Assembly (NCBI GenBank): GCA_005888315.1
Contig: VAWH01000018.1
Location: forward strand, 62,001-126,000
Direction: 5' to 3'
Source of the DNA: Actinomycetota bacterium
Lineage (GTDB): Bacteria; Actinomycetota; Thermoleophilia; Gaiellales; Gaiellaceae
Length of the DNA stretch: 64,000 nucleotides
Part shown: piece by piece, positions 41,377-50,903 of the stretch
Position numbering within the stretch: the stretch's first letter is position 1
How the letters are laid out: each line of letters begins with the position of its first letter
The notes under the pieces: model-generated
The model's input: the letters and a program-made list of their open reading frames with translations, nothing else
What the model was told of the DNA's origin: nothing
The model's database searches: none
Made by a program: the position numbers and the translations under genes

Positions 41377-42000
41377 CTAGCCGCCCGCGGACGCGTCGCC
41401 GAGCTGCTCGAGCTCCGCGCGGATGAGGGCGCACGCGCCTTCGACGAGCCCCCGGTTTGCAGGGGAATTGAGCCAGCCGCTCGCTCCGGAGGGATGGGGA
41501 AGCGGGATTGCCACGCTGCCTTCGCGCTCGTAACGCTCTCCGACGCACTCACTGACGCTTCTCAGGCCTAGCAGCCGCCGGGCGGCCAGGCCGCCGACGG
41601 GAACGATCAGCCGCGGCCGGATCAGGCGGAACTCCCACTCCCGCCAGAAGGAGCACAGCTGCTGCTCGCGTGGCGTCGGAGTGCGGTCCCCGCGTCCGGA
41701 CGGCGCCTTCCCTGGATAGCAGCGCGTAACCGAGGCGCAGTAGAAGGTCGCGTAGAACGCGTCCTCGTCGAGCTGCAGCCAGCGCCGGAGCGTCCTGCCT
41801 GCGCGGCCGCGCCAGGGCCGGCGTTCCTCTCCCTCGACGATGCCTGGCGCCTGGCCGAACATGTAGGCGCGCTGGCCTTCGTAGGGCTGGACGATCGGCA
41901 GTGACTCGAGCGGGAAGCCGGCCTCGACGCAGGCCCGGCAACCCCGGTTGTCGCGTTGGAGCGATCGCATCACGCGATAGCTCGAGCGCCTCCGCGTCAT
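41377..42000 (-). CDS. Uracil-DNA glycosylase, Fe-S family 4/5 type
   Basis: A 207-residue protein with CRACVEAGF near the N-terminus, motif I GQAPGIVEGEERRPWRGRAG, RCYPGK, a later cysteine in QQLCSFWREW, and PLPHPSGAS as the catalytic-loop motif. Four cysteines (two CxxC, two about 18 apart) are in place for a 4Fe-4S cluster. It removes uracil from DNA; family 4 versus 5 cannot be settled by eye. ATG at 42000 overlaps the upstream VOC stop (ATGA), so the gene belongs to a methyltransferase-VOC-UDG operon. Confidence 0.85.
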   Translation of the reverse strand: MTRRRSSYRVMRSLQRDNRGCRACVEAGFPLESLPIVQPYEGQRAYMFGQAPGIVEGEERRPWRGRAGRTLRRWLQLDEDAFYATFYCASVTRCYPGKAPSGRGDRTPTPREQQLCSFWREWEFRLIRPRLIVPVGGLAARRLLGLRSVSECVGERYEREGSVAIPLPHPSGASGWLNSPANRGLVEGACALIRAELEQLGDASAGG

Positions 42001-42329
42001 TCGCGCGCGGTGCCGATCCGTAGGCGGTTGCCGTCCGGATCGCCGAGCTCGATCTCGCGCGCCCACGGCTGCTCTTCGGGCGTCGCGCCGAATTCGAGAG
42101 CGAGCTCGTCAACGTCGTCGACGAAGAGATAAACCAGCGTGTTCGGACGCGCGTCGCCTTCGTGCTCGGACAGAAAAAGTCGAATCGGCCCGCGATCGAT
42201 CGAGACGAATGCGGGCAGCCCCGGTTCGAAGCGGTGCTCCCAGGCTTTGACGAATCCGAGCCGCTCGTACCACTGGACGGCGCGGCCGGCGTCCTCGACG
42301 TAGAGGATCGGGATCGCGCGCTCGTTCAT
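41997..42329 (-). CDS. VOC (glyoxalase/bleomycin-resistance-like) protein
   Basis: A 110-residue single-domain VOC protein with IPILYVEDAGRAVQWYERLGF, a FVSIDRGPIRLFLSEHE middle and EIELGDPDGNRLRIG at the end. Substrate is unknown; homologues range from bleomycin-binding to dioxygenases. ATG at 42329 overlaps the methyltransferase stop (ATGA) and its own stop overlaps the UDG start. Confidence 0.82.
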   Translation of the reverse strand: MNERAIPILYVEDAGRAVQWYERLGFVKAWEHRFEPGLPAFVSIDRGPIRLFLSEHEGDARPNTLVYLFVDDVDELALEFGATPEEQPWAREIELGDPDGNRLRIGTARE

Positions 42330-42913
42330 GACTGCACGGCGACAAACCAGCGGCCCGCGAACAGCGTGCGGCCGCCGCCGAGCTCCTCGGCAAGCTGCTC
42401 CGACGCGAAAAAGCGCTTGTAGACCTGCCAGCGCGAGCCATCGTTCAGCACCCGCTCCTGCCATTCGACGGGCTCAACCTCGTCATTGAGGGCAGAGTCG
42501 ACGACGACCAGCTCGCCCGCGACGCGGCGCGCCTCGCGCAGGAACGCGAGACGATCGGCCTCCTCGAGGTGGCCGTAGAGGAAGCTCGTGAAGAGGCGGT
42601 CGAACGACTGGTCTGCGAACGGCAGCTCGAGGGCGTCGGCCTGAATGAAACGACCCGCCGGGACCCTCGCCTGCGCGAGCTCCAGCATCGAGGCGCTCTG
42701 GTCGACTCCGGTGATCTCGCCGCGCAGGTGCCGCGTCAGAAAGCCGGTTCCGCAGGCGACGTCGAGTGTCCGGGCGGGGGGCAGCGCCTCGAGTGACCTC
42801 CTGAGAGCGGCGACTTCCTCATCCCAGCCGGGCCGATGGCGCTCGACGAACCTTCCGGTACCGCGCCACCAGTCGTCATATTCGGCCGCGCGCCGCTCGT
42901 AGTAGGCCTTCAC
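42326..42913 (-). CDS. Class I SAM-dependent methyltransferase
   Basis: A 195-residue Rossmann methyltransferase: motif I LDVACGTGFLTRHL, acidic residue in ITGVDQSASML, FIQADALELPFADQSFDRLF, then a C-terminal SALNDEVEPVEWQER region. Target unknown. First of a three-gene operon. GTG start at 42913; the minus-strand -10 TAGTCT (42927-42922) ends 8 nt upstream and is part of a symmetric element shared with ftcD. Confidence 0.85.
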   Translation of the reverse strand: MKAYYERRAAEYDDWWRGTGRFVERHRPGWDEEVAALRRSLEALPPARTLDVACGTGFLTRHLRGEITGVDQSASMLELAQARVPAGRFIQADALELPFADQSFDRLFTSFLYGHLEEADRLAFLREARRVAGELVVVDSALNDEVEPVEWQERVLNDGSRWQVYKRFFASEQLAEELGGGRTLFAGRWFVAVQS

Positions 42914-42920
42914 GCGGTCC

Positions 42921-42927
42921 TAGACTA
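42921..42927. promoter_or_regulatory. Shared symmetric -10 of a divergent pair (methyltransferase / ftcD)
   Basis: The seven bases TAGACTA read TAGACT on the plus strand (6 nt before the ftcD GTG at 42933) and TAGTCT on the minus strand (8 nt before the GTG at 42913). The divergent gap is only 19 bp, leaving no space for separate core promoters. Confidence 0.65.
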
Positions 42928-42932
42928 CGCGC

Positions 42933-43820
42933 GTGCGTTTGCCGCTCGAGTCGGTGCCGAACTTCTCCGAGGGACGAGACCGAGCGACGCTCGACGCGCT
43001 CGCGGGCGCCCTTTCGGTGCGGGCGCGCTTGCTGGACGTGCACGCGGACGTGGACCACCACCGCTCCGTGTTCACGCTCGTCGCCGACGAGGAGGATCTC
43101 GTCGAAGCCCTCCTTGCGGGGGTGGCGTGCGCGTGCGAGCGGATCGATCTGCGCAGGCACGAGGGCGCCCACCCGCGGATCGGCGCTGCCGACGTCGTGC
43201 CGGTGGTTCCGCTGCAACCCGCGGACATGGAGCGCGCGAAACGGGCCGCCCTCAACCTGGCCGAGCGGATCGGCGCCGAGCTCTCGTTGCCGGTCTTCCT
43301 CTACGGCGAGCTCGCGCGCGGACGCGGCCCGGCCTTCTTCCGCTCCGAAGGTCTCGAGGGGCTTCGCCGGCGCGTCGACTCGGGTGAACTCGAGCCCGCG
43401 TTCGGGCCGAAGCGCCTCGACGAGCGTTCGGGCGGCGTCCTCGTCGGCGCCCGGCGGCCGCTGATCGCGTTCAATGTCAATCTGCGCGGCGACCTCGGCG
43501 CGGCGCGGGCGATTGCCAGCGTTATCCGCGAACGGGACGGCGGGTTTCCGGGCGTCCGCGCCCTCGGCCTCGACCTGCCGCGGGCCGGCCTCGTGCAGGT
43601 GAGCATGAACGTGGAGGACTGGGAGGCCGCGGCCCTCCACCTGCTCCTCGCGACAATCGAACGGGAAGCTGCCACCCGCAGCGCGGAAGTGATCGGATCC
43701 GAGCTCGTCGGCCTCATGCCCGGCGGCGCCGCCGCCGCCGCTGCGGGAGCCGCCTTGCGAATCGACGGGTTCGATGCCTCCCGCGTGCTCGAGCTGCGGC
43801 TGCTCGAAACGGATTCGTAA
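42933..43820 (+). CDS. ftcD: Glutamate formimidoyltransferase (single-domain FtcD)
   Basis: A 295-residue transferase that moves the formimino group of N-formimino-L-glutamate to tetrahydrofolate, the last step of this histidine pathway. It has VPNFSEGRD at the N-terminus, DVDHHRSVFTLV, RRHEGAHPRIGAADVVPVVPL and PAFGPKRLDERSGGVLVGAR. LIAFNVNLRGDL lies near the middle. The fused cyclodeaminase domain of eukaryotic FTCD is absent, and no separate fchA is in view. TAGACT ends 6 nt before GTG, so leaderless. It leads the hut cluster. Confidence 0.95.
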   Translation: MRLPLESVPNFSEGRDRATLDALAGALSVRARLLDVHADVDHHRSVFTLVADEEDLVEALLAGVACACERIDLRRHEGAHPRIGAADVVPVVPLQPADMERAKRAALNLAERIGAELSLPVFLYGELARGRGPAFFRSEGLEGLRRRVDSGELEPAFGPKRLDERSGGVLVGARRPLIAFNVNLRGDLGAARAIASVIRERDGGFPGVRALGLDLPRAGLVQVSMNVEDWEAAALHLLLATIEREAATRSAEVIGSELVGLMPGGAAAAAAGAALRIDGFDASRVLELRLLETDS

Positions 43821-44004
43821 GAGGTCTCTGGCCCCGGCCGGCAAAGTCCGATCGGCGCAGATTCGTTCACGAATGCGTTGCCCACGCGCGCGCAAATTCG
43901 GCATAGGCTCGACGCGGGGAGGAGGTCGGCTGTGCCTTCACCAGGGGTCGCGTTTGATCACGAAACAGCGGGTCTTCCGCCCGGTCCGTCAGACTGCGGA
44001 CGCG

Positions 44005-44430
44005 ATGGCCGACCCCGTCTCCTGGCTGATGATCGAAACAGGTTGGAAGGTGCTCGCGGCCGACGGGAGCGAGGTCGGTGAAGTCGACGAGGTCGCAGGC
44101 GACAGCAGCGTGGACATCTTCGACGGGCTCGCGATTGCGACGAACGCGTTCGGAAAGCCCCGCTACGTGCCCTCGGAGCAGGTGGCCGAGATCACAGAGG
44201 GAACCGTGCGGCTCTCGCTGACGCGCGAGCAGATCGGACAGCTCGGGGAATATCGCGAGCCCGCCACGAGTGCCGAGATCGAGCCGGACAGCAAGGGCGG
44301 GATCGGCGAATCGCTCGCTGCAGATGCCCGCGAGCTCGAAGGCAAAGTGCTCGCCCCGACGCAGCGTCATGAGCACTCGATGAACATCTGGCGGCGGATC
44401 GCGTTCTTCTTCCGGCGCCTCATCCGTTAG
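44005..44430 (+). CDS. PRC-barrel-like protein of unknown function
   Basis: A 141-residue protein, WKVLAADGSEVGEVDEVAGDSSVDIFDGLAI then ARYVPSEQVAEITEGTVRL-like sequence (PRYVPSEQVAEITEGTVRLSL), fitting a PRC-barrel fold; the C-terminus is amphipathic and basic (MNIWRRIAFFFRRLIR). Location inside the hut cluster has no clear reason. Start is unsettled: ATG at 44005 fits the barrel. However, a TAGGCT (43904-43909) with a strong GGGGAGGAGG (43917-43926) and an in-frame CTG at 43930 could add 25 residues. Confidence 0.65.
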   Translation: MADPVSWLMIETGWKVLAADGSEVGEVDEVAGDSSVDIFDGLAIATNAFGKPRYVPSEQVAEITEGTVRLSLTREQIGQLGEYREPATSAEIEPDSKGGIGESLAADARELEGKVLAPTQRHEHSMNIWRRIAFFFRRLIR

Positions 44431-44477
44431 CTCGGCCGGCGGATTCCGGGCGAAGGGCGGGGCTAGACTGGCCGGAA

Positions 44478-46022
44478 ATGGCGCTGCGCACCGCGGTCCA
44501 GCTGACCGGCGACGACCTGACGATCGACGACGTTTGGGCGGTTGCGGTCGACGGCGCCGAGGCCGCCCTAAGCGATCTCGCCCGCGAGAAAATCGCCCGT
44601 GCCCGTGCGCTTGTCGAGCGGGCGGCGCACGGGACGAGAGAGCACACGTACGGCATCAACACCGGCTTCGGCCGGTTCGTCTCGCGCTCGATTCCCGAGG
44701 AGCTCACCGCCGAGCTTCAGCTCCGGCTGCTGCGGAGCCACGCCTGCGGAGTAGGAGAGCCGTATCCGGACGAAATCGTGCGTGCCGCGATGCTGCTGCG
44801 CGCGAACGCGCTCGCCAAAGGCTTTTCGGGGGCGCGGGCCAGGCCGGTCGAGCTCCTGATCGAATGCCTGAACCGCGGCGTCCTGCCGCATGTCCCCAGC
44901 CGAGGGTCAGTCGGCGCCAGCGGGGACCTCGCTCCGCTCGCTCATCTCGCCCTGCCCCTGGTCGGGGAGGGTGAGGCGTGGGTGGACGGCAGACGACTGG
45001 ATGGCGCTGCAGCACTTGCGGAAGTGGGGCTCGAACCGGTCTCGCTCGAGGCCAAGGAAGGTCTCTCGCTCGTGAACGGGACGCAGTTCATGACTGCCTT
45101 CGGCGCCCTCGCACTTGCCCGGGCGCGGCGCCTCGTCAGGGCGGCGGACATCGCCTGCTCCTTATCCGTCGAGGCGCTGCAGGGGTCGCGCACGAGCTTC
45201 CTGCCGCAGATCCATGCAGCCCGTCCCCTCCGCGGGCAGATCGATTCGGCGGCGAATCTACTCCAGCTGCTCGAAGGCTCCGCGATCAACGAGTCGCACC
45301 GCTGGTGCGACAAGGTTCAGGACGCTTATTCGCTCCGCTGCGCTCCGCAGGTCCACGGCGCCTCGCGCGATCTCCTTGCCTACGCCGAGGCGACCGTGTC
45401 GGTCGAGCTGAATTCGGCGACGGACAATCCACTCGTCCTCGTGGACGACGAGTTGCTCGTCTCGAACGGGAACTTCCACGGCCAGCCCCTCGCCTTCGCC
45501 CTCGATGCGCTGGCAATGGCAACGTCGGAGCTCGCCAACATCTCCGAACGGCGGATCGAGCGGCTCGTCAACCCGAGCCTGTCCGACGGTCTACCGGCCT
45601 TCCTGACCCTCGACGGAGGCCTGAACTCCGGCTTCATGATCCCGCAGTACGTGGCCGCGGCACTCGTCAGCGAAAACAAGTCTCTCTGCCATCCCGCGAG
45701 CGTCGACTCGATCCCGACGAGCGCGGGACAGGAAGACCACGTGTCGATGGGCAACGCCTCGGGGTTGAAGGCATGGCAGGTCCTGGCGAACGCCGAGCGA
45801 GTGCTCGCGATCGAGCTCCTCGCCGGCGCGCAGGCCGTCGAGTTCCTCGCTCCACTGGAACCGGGCGCCGGTGCCCGGGCCGCCCGCGATGCGGTGCGAG
45901 TCTTGTCGCCGCGGCTCGCGGACGACCGGCCGCTCGCGAGCGATATCGAAGCGGTGGCCGGCGCCCTCCGCGACGGCGGCTTGGTGGCGGCTGTCGAGGC
46001 CGAGGTTGGTGAGCTGCGGTGA
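44478..46022 (+). CDS. hutH: Histidine ammonia-lyase
   Basis: A 514-residue lyase that deaminates histidine to trans-urocanate, the first step of histidine use. The MIO cofactor forms from Ala147-Ser148-Gly149 within [43 protein letters not shown] and [13 protein letters not shown] are characteristic. TAGACT (44464-44469) lies 8 nt before the ATG, so a short-leader transcript with its own promoter begins here. The stop overlaps the next small gene by GTGA. Confidence 0.97.
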   Translation: MALRTAVQLTGDDLTIDDVWAVAVDGAEAALSDLAREKIARARALVERAAHGTREHTYGINTGFGRFVSRSIPEELTAELQLRLLRSHACGVGEPYPDEIVRAAMLLRANALAKGFSGARARPVELLIECLNRGVLPHVPSRGSVGASGDLAPLAHLALPLVGEGEAWVDGRRLDGAAALAEVGLEPVSLEAKEGLSLVNGTQFMTAFGALALARARRLVRAADIACSLSVEALQGSRTSFLPQIHAARPLRGQIDSAANLLQLLEGSAINESHRWCDKVQDAYSLRCAPQVHGASRDLLAYAEATVSVELNSATDNPLVLVDDELLVSNGNFHGQPLAFALDALAMATSELANISERRIERLVNPSLSDGLPAFLTLDGGLNSGFMIPQYVAAALVSENKSLCHPASVDSIPTSAGQEDHVSMGNASGLKAWQVLANAERVLAIELLAGAQAVEFLAPLEPGAGARAARDAVRVLSPRLADDRPLASDIEAVAGALRDGGLVAAVEAEVGELR

Positions 46023-46237
46023 AGTGGGACGTGCCGAAGGTTCCCCCCTCGCGGCACCCGTTTCGAGACAGCGTGGTCAGCTACGGGCTGCTCGCGCTGG
46101 TGATCGTGTTGGTCGGGGGGATCACCGGTGGCGGGTGGATGAGAACCGTGCTGGCGGCCGCGGCGTTCTTCGTCGCCGCGACCGCTTGGAGTTGGTGGCG
46201 ATCCGGCCGAAGGCACGAGGACGAGCGGGTCCGATGA
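46019..46237 (+). CDS. Small two-helix membrane protein in the hut operon
   Basis: A 72-residue protein with two hydrophobic helices (about 20-40 and 42-60) and a basic tail (RRHEDERVR). It overlaps hutH by GTGA at its start and hutU by ATGA at its end, so it is translated as part of the operon. Family unknown; a role in transport or anchoring of the pathway is only a guess. Confidence 0.6.
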   Translation: MKWDVPKVPPSRHPFRDSVVSYGLLALVIVLVGGITGGGWMRTVLAAAAFFVAATAWSWWRSGRRHEDERVR

Positions 46238-47946
46238 CCGCGGTCGGCACACTCGACGCGACCGTCGAGGCGCTCTGCGGCGACTTGAGCAGGATTCGAG
46301 CTCCGCGCGGCACCGAGCTGAACGCACGATCGTGGGCGACCGAGGCGCCGCTCCGAATGCTGCTCAACAATCTCGACTCCGAGGTCGCCGAGCTGCCGGA
46401 AGAGCTGATCGTCTACGGCGGCTCGGGCCGGGCTGCGCGCAACCACGAGGCGCTGAAGGCGATCGTGGCGTCGCTGCTGCGACTCGCCGACGACGAGACC
46501 CTCTTGGTGCAGAGCGGCAAGCCCGTCGGCGTGTTCCGCACCCATCCCGGCGCGCCGCGCGTGCTGATTGCCAACTCCCTGCTCGTGCCTCGTTGGGCTA
46601 CGTGGGACGAGTTCCGCAGGCTCGAAGCGCTCGGCCTGACGATGTTCGGACAGATGACGGCGGGGTCCTGGATCTACATCGGCACCCAAGGGATCCTTCA
46701 GGGCACCTATCAGACGTTCGCGGCGGCCGGGGAGCGGCATTTCGGGTCGCCTGACCTCGCGGGCCGAACGCTTCTCACTGCCGGGCTCGGCGGCATGGGC
46801 GGAGCGCAGCCGCTTGCCGCGACGATGCTTGGCGGCGCCATTCTCTGCGTCGAGGTCGATCCGGGGCGGATCCAGCGGCGGCTCGATACCCGCTACCTCG
46901 ATGAGGCGACCGATTCGCTCGAAGACGCCCTGGCGCGCATCCGCGCGGCCGCCGCCGAGCGCCGGCCGCTGTCCGTCGGCCTGCAGGGGAACGCGGCCGA
47001 GGTCGTCCCTGAGCTTGCGCGGCGCGGCGAGCACTTCGATCTCGTCACCGACCAGACCGCCGCCCACGACCCCCTGACCGGTTACGTGCCCGCCGGATTG
47101 TCTGTCGAGGAGGCGTCCAGGTTGCGCGCCGACGATTCCGACGACTACCTCCGCCGCGCGCGGGACTCGATTGTCGCCCACGTCGAGGCCATGCTCGAGT
47201 ACGTCCGACGGGGCAGCTATGTTTTCGATTATGGCAACAACCTACGAGGGGAGGCTCATGCGGGAGGCGTAGCGGACGCGTTCACATACCCGGGCTTCGT
47301 CCCGGCCTACATTCGACCGCTCTTCTGCAGGGGCATCGGGCCGTTTCGCTGGGCGGCGCTCTCCGGAGACGAGGCGGACATCGCGACCATCGATCAGACG
47401 CTGCGCGGACTCTTTCCGGACGACGCCGCGCTGCAGCGCTGGCTCGAGCTCGCACCGGGGCGCGTGGCGTTCCAGGGGCTCCCGGCACGGATCTGCTGGC
47501 TCGGCTACGGCGACCGGGCACGCGCCGGTCTCGCGATCAACGACCTCGTTCGCTCGGGGAAGGTCAAGGCGCCGGTCGTCATCGGCCGCGATCACCTCGA
47601 TTCCGGCTCGGTCGCCTCGCCGTACCGGGAAACCGAGGCGATGCGCGACGGATCCGACGCTATCGCAGACTGGCCGATCTTGAACGCACTGCTCAACGTG
47701 GCGGCGGGCGCCACCTGGGTCAGCGTCCATCACGGCGGCGGCGTCGGGATCGGGAACTCGATCCACGCGGGGATGGTCGTCGTCGCGGACGGCAGCGACG
47801 AGATGGCGGAGCGGCTCGAGCGCGTGCTCACGACCGATCCGGGAACGGGCGTCCTTCGTCATGTTGATGCGGGGTACTCGGACGCAATCGCGTTCGCGGG
47901 CGACCACGGCCTAGAGCCGCCGATGCGGCCTCAGGCCGCGGAGTGA
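46234..47946 (+). CDS. hutU: Urocanate hydratase
   Basis: A 570-residue NAD+-dependent urocanase converting urocanate to 4-imidazolone-5-propionate. Marks include [38 protein letters not shown] and [15 protein letters not shown] with the NAD-binding loop. [13 protein letters not shown] and the C-terminal [12 protein letters not shown] follow. ATG is chosen at the overlap with the upstream small gene. Its stop overlaps hutI by GTGA. Confidence 0.96.
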   Translation: MTAVGTLDATVEALCGDLSRIRAPRGTELNARSWATEAPLRMLLNNLDSEVAELPEELIVYGGSGRAARNHEALKAIVASLLRLADDETLLVQSGKPVGVFRTHPGAPRVLIANSLLVPRWATWDEFRRLEALGLTMFGQMTAGSWIYIGTQGILQGTYQTFAAAGERHFGSPDLAGRTLLTAGLGGMGGAQPLAATMLGGAILCVEVDPGRIQRRLDTRYLDEATDSLEDALARIRAAAAERRPLSVGLQGNAAEVVPELARRGEHFDLVTDQTAAHDPLTGYVPAGLSVEEASRLRADDSDDYLRRARDSIVAHVEAMLEYVRRGSYVFDYGNNLRGEAHAGGVADAFTYPGFVPAYIRPLFCRGIGPFRWAALSGDEADIATIDQTLRGLFPDDAALQRWLELAPGRVAFQGLPARICWLGYGDRARAGLAINDLVRSGKVKAPVVIGRDHLDSGSVASPYRETEAMRDGSDAIADWPILNALLNVAAGATWVSVHHGGGVGIGNSIHAGMVVVADGSDEMAERLERVLTTDPGTGVLRHVDAGYSDAIAFAGDHGLEPPMRPQAAE

Positions 47947-49232
47947 GCAACCCGGACGGCGGGCAGCGGGCGCTGCTCGTCCGCGATCTCGCGCAGCTTG
48001 CGACACCCGCGGGCAGCGAGGCACCGCTCCGGGGTGCGGCGCTCGCGAATGTCGAGGTCGTCCGCGACGCGTACGTGCTGTGCGAAAACGGACGAATCAC
48101 CGCGTTCGGCCCGATGCGAAAGCTTCGCCCTGGCCTGGGCGAGGCCCAAGGCGAGGTCGAGGAGCTGGACGGTCGCGGCCTCTGCGCCGTCCCCGGACTC
48201 GTGGACTGCCACACGCACGCCTGTTTCGCGGGCGATCGCGTCGACGAATTCGAACTGCGGGCGACCGGGGCGAGCTACGAGGCGCTGCACGCGGCGGGCG
48301 GCGGCATCCTCGCGACCGTCCGCGCGACGCGCTCAGCCGGCGAACGCGGCCTGGCCGAGGCTGTCCGACGCCATCGTGGGTGGATGCGACGGGCCGGCAC
48401 GACCACGTTCGAGGCCAAGTCCGGCTACGGACTCGACCAGGAGACCGAGCTCGCCTCGCTGCGCGCGATTCGCGAGGCCGGCGGGATCGCGACCTGGCTC
48501 GGGGCACACGCGGTGCCGCCGGAGTTCAGCAGCGCCGCCGCGTACCTCGAGTTTGCGCTTGCCGACGTGCTGCCGCAGGCGGCCCGGCTCGCGGTGGCTG
48601 CAGACGTTTTTCTCGAAGAAGGGGCCTTCGACGTCGACGAGGCTCGCCGCTACCTCGAGGCGTGCCGGGCCGCGGGGCTCGCTCTGCGCCTCCACGGGGA
48701 CCAGTTCACCGAGCAGGGAGCGATTCCGCTCGCGGTCGAGCTCGGCGCCCGCTCCGTCGATCACCTTGAGGCGACGAGCGACGCCGGCGTCGGGATGCTC
48801 GCGGCGAGCGCGGTCGTCGGCGTCCTCTTGCCGGTGAGCGCCCTCTTCCTCGGCCGCCCGATGCCACCGGCGCGTGCGCTCGTCGACGCCGGCGCGGCGA
48901 TTGCGCTCGCCACCGATTTCAATCCCGGCAGCTCCTTTTGCGAGAGCCTTGGGGTCGTCTCGTCGCTGGCGGTCACGCAGCTCCATCTGAGTCCGGCGGA
49001 GGCGCTGGCGGCCTGCACGGTCAACGCGGCGCACGTCGTCGGTCTGGCCGCGAGGGTCGGCCGAATCGCGCCCGGATACACGGCCGATCTCGTCCTGTTG
49101 GACGCGCCGGACTGGCGTTACCTCTCGTACCACCTCGGCGCGGATCTGGTGGCAGCCGTGGTCGAGGCGGGCGAGATCACTTGGCAGCGTGCCGCAGGAC
49201 GATCCGAGCCGAAAAGGCCCGCGCTAGGCTAG
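47943..49232 (+). CDS. hutI: Imidazolonepropionase
   Basis: A 429-residue amidohydrolase that opens the imidazolone ring to N-formimino-L-glutamate, the FtcD substrate. The metal site begins with [16 protein letters not shown], then [38 protein letters not shown] and [12 protein letters not shown] start overlaps hutU. It completes HutH-HutU-HutI; the formimino group then goes to FtcD (42933-43820), not to HutE/HutF, so the formiminotransferase branch is used. Confidence 0.96.
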   Translation: MSNPDGGQRALLVRDLAQLATPAGSEAPLRGAALANVEVVRDAYVLCENGRITAFGPMRKLRPGLGEAQGEVEELDGRGLCAVPGLVDCHTHACFAGDRVDEFELRATGASYEALHAAGGGILATVRATRSAGERGLAEAVRRHRGWMRRAGTTTFEAKSGYGLDQETELASLRAIREAGGIATWLGAHAVPPEFSSAAAYLEFALADVLPQAARLAVAADVFLEEGAFDVDEARRYLEACRAAGLALRLHGDQFTEQGAIPLAVELGARSVDHLEATSDAGVGMLAASAVVGVLLPVSALFLGRPMPPARALVDAGAAIALATDFNPGSSFCESLGVVSSLAVTQLHLSPAEALAACTVNAAHVVGLAARVGRIAPGYTADLVLLDAPDWRYLSYHLGADLVAAVVEAGEITWQRAAGRSEPKRPALG

Positions 49233-49237
49233 CTCCG

Positions 49238-49657
49238 ATGTCTTCCCGCAAGCAGCGGCGCCGCCGCGCGAAGGAACGGCGGCATGAGTACGAGTACGTC
49301 TACGTCGACGAGACGGGGCACGAGGTCGAGCCGCCGCCCGAGGGAACCCCGGAACGAGATCGCCCGCCCAGGCGCGCCGCGAATGGGGGCAAGGCCGGCG
49401 CCCGCGGCAAGCGCGCGGGGCCGGTTCGGGAGGCGAAGCCACCGTCGTGGAACCGGTCCCTGCGTCGCGCGGCACTGTTTCTGCCGCTCTTCTTCATCGT
49501 CTTCTCGCTCGTCAACAAGCATGAGCCGATTGCGCAACGTGTGGGTCTTTCCGTGCTCTACTCGGCGTTATTCATACCGCTCACGTACTTGATGGATCGC
49601 ACGGCGTACCGAACCTACCTGCGCCGATCCGGGCAGCAACCGGCCGCAAAGCGCTGA
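49238..49657 (+). CDS. Basic membrane protein of unknown function
   Basis: A 139-residue protein: a strongly basic N-terminus (SSRKQRRRRAKERRHEYEYVYVDETG), a Gly/Ala/Arg linker, and two transmembrane helices (about 81-95 and 104-121). Unassigned. TAGGCT (49225-49230) lies 7 nt before the ATG and overlaps the hutI end. Convergent with the cupin gene. Confidence 0.6.
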   Translation: MSSRKQRRRRAKERRHEYEYVYVDETGHEVEPPPEGTPERDRPPRRAANGGKAGARGKRAGPVREAKPPSWNRSLRRAALFLPLFFIVFSLVNKHEPIAQRVGLSVLYSALFIPLTYLMDRTAYRTYLRRSGQQPAAKR

Positions 49658-49667
49658 GAACGCCGCT

Positions 49668-50009
49668 TCAGCCTGCGACGCCGCCGCCGCGGTAGTGGCC
49701 CTCGCCCGGCCAGGGGGCAAAGAGCAGGAGGATCCGTGCGCCGCTCTCGGTCGAGACCGATCGCCGTTCGTCGGGATCGAACATGCAGAGCGTCCCAGGT
49801 CCGGCCTCGACCGCCTGGCCACCTGAGTCCACACGCGCCTTGCCGTCGACAACGAGCACGTACGCATGCTCTTTCACCTGGTGAGCGCCGAGAGACTGGT
49901 TCGGGTCGAGCACGATCAGAACCGCGCGGGCGGCGTCGTCCGAGTCGAGCACGACCGGGGAGCGGCTGCCGCCTTCGACCTCGATCTCGTGAAGGTTCCA
50001 GCTCCGCAC
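49668..50009 (-). CDS. Small cupin-domain protein
   Basis: A 113-residue single cupin: strands SPVVLDSDDAARAVLIVLDPNQSLGAHQVKEHAYVLVVDGKARV and GTLCMFDPDERRSV-like second motif. Several metal-ligand positions look altered (HQVKEH), so function is unclear. GTG start with TAGGAT (50024-50019) 9 nt upstream, on the minus strand. Confidence 0.7.
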   Translation of the reverse strand: MRSWNLHEIEVEGGSRSPVVLDSDDAARAVLIVLDPNQSLGAHQVKEHAYVLVVDGKARVDSGGQAVEAGPGTLCMFDPDERRSVSTESGARILLLFAPWPGEGHYRGGGVAG

Positions 50010-50264
50010 GAGCGCAGGATCCTAACGAGGCCGTTCTGAGCGCGTGGCGCGCGATTCGAAGTGAGCGATGGTCTCTGCCGGTGGTCGCCGGCCGACCGCA
50101 CCCACCCCTGGGGGTGGGCGGCACGCTATCGCCCGCCCCAAGGCCGAGTGTGACGTAAACGAGACAGCTCAGGAACTTTGGCGAGCCAGGGCGGAACGTT
50201 CGTCGCCCGGACTAGCCTTCTGCGCCCCGAAATGGAGAAGGCACCGCGGTTAGACTCGGCCGCC
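50010..50264. other. Divergent gap between cupin and MBL genes
   Basis: This 255-bp divergent gap contains a perfect inverted repeat, CCCACCC (50101-50107) with GGGTGGG (50112-50118), and the plus-strand -10 TAGACT (50251-50256) for the MBL gene. No gene, RNA or known regulatory site is recognised beyond these. Confidence 0.6.
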
Positions 50265-50903
50265 ATGAGCCTCGCGGTCGATCGCCACGAGCTCGGCCCG
50301 ATCGGGACGAATTGCTACGTCGTCAGGGAGTCGCCGGCGGCGGCGGAAGCGGTCGTCATCGATCCCGGCGGCAACGCGATCGAGCTCGAGCGCGAGCTGG
50401 CCCGATTCGGCGCCGTTTGCGTTGCGATCCTGATTACGCACGGCCACTGGGACCACCTCGGCGGCGTCGCCGACCTCGCCGAGGCGACTGGCGCGCCCGT
50501 CCACATGGCGGCCGTGGAGCGGATCGCGCTGGAGCGAATCAGCGACTTCGCGCCCGCCGAACTAACGCTGCGCCCCTACACGCCCGACGTCCTCCTCGAA
50601 GGCGACGAGACGCTCGAGCGCGCCGGGATCTCATTCCAGACGCTGCTGGTGCCTGGCCATTCACCCGCGCACCTGGCCTATCACGCCGACGGCTGTCTCT
50701 TCTCAGGAGACGTCGTGTTCGCCGGTTCGGTCGGCCGCACCGACCTGCCCTTCGGGGACTGGGACACGCTCGTCGAGTCGATCCGCATGCTTGCCGATCG
50801 CTTCCCGCCCGAGACGATCGTCTATTCCGGTCACGGCCCGGAGACGACGCTGGGCGCCGAGCTCGCCCGCAATCCCTTTCTCGCCGACCTGCGCGCCTCG
50901 TGA
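50265..50903 (+). CDS. Metallo-beta-lactamase-fold hydrolase (glyoxalase II-like)
   Basis: A 212-residue MBL-fold protein with the zinc motif THGHWDHLGG (~62-70), LVPGHSPAHLAY, LFSGDVVFAGSVGRTDLP and the C-terminal YSGHGPETTLG, as in hydroxyacylglutathione hydrolase relatives. Thiol or thioester substrate unknown. TAGACT lies 8 nt before the ATG. GTGA overlap with hisS means the two are co-translated. Confidence 0.88.
   Translation: MSLAVDRHELGPIGTNCYVVRESPAAAEAVVIDPGGNAIELERELARFGAVCVAILITHGHWDHLGGVADLAEATGAPVHMAAVERIALERISDFAPAELTLRPYTPDVLLEGDETLERAGISFQTLLVPGHSPAHLAYHADGCLFSGDVVFAGSVGRTDLPFGDWDTLVESIRMLADRFPPETIVYSGHGPETTLGAELARNPFLADLRAS

Noticed and set aside
43932-44081. A 49-codon ORF (GTG 43932) behind a strong Shine-Dalgarno
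   Set aside because: Its product has no coding character and it overlaps the PRC-barrel gene in another frame; kept only as a possible leader.
50101-50118. Intrinsic terminator from the CCCACCC/GGGTGGG palindrome
   Set aside because: No U-tract on either strand and it lies between divergent genes, so a terminator is unlikely.
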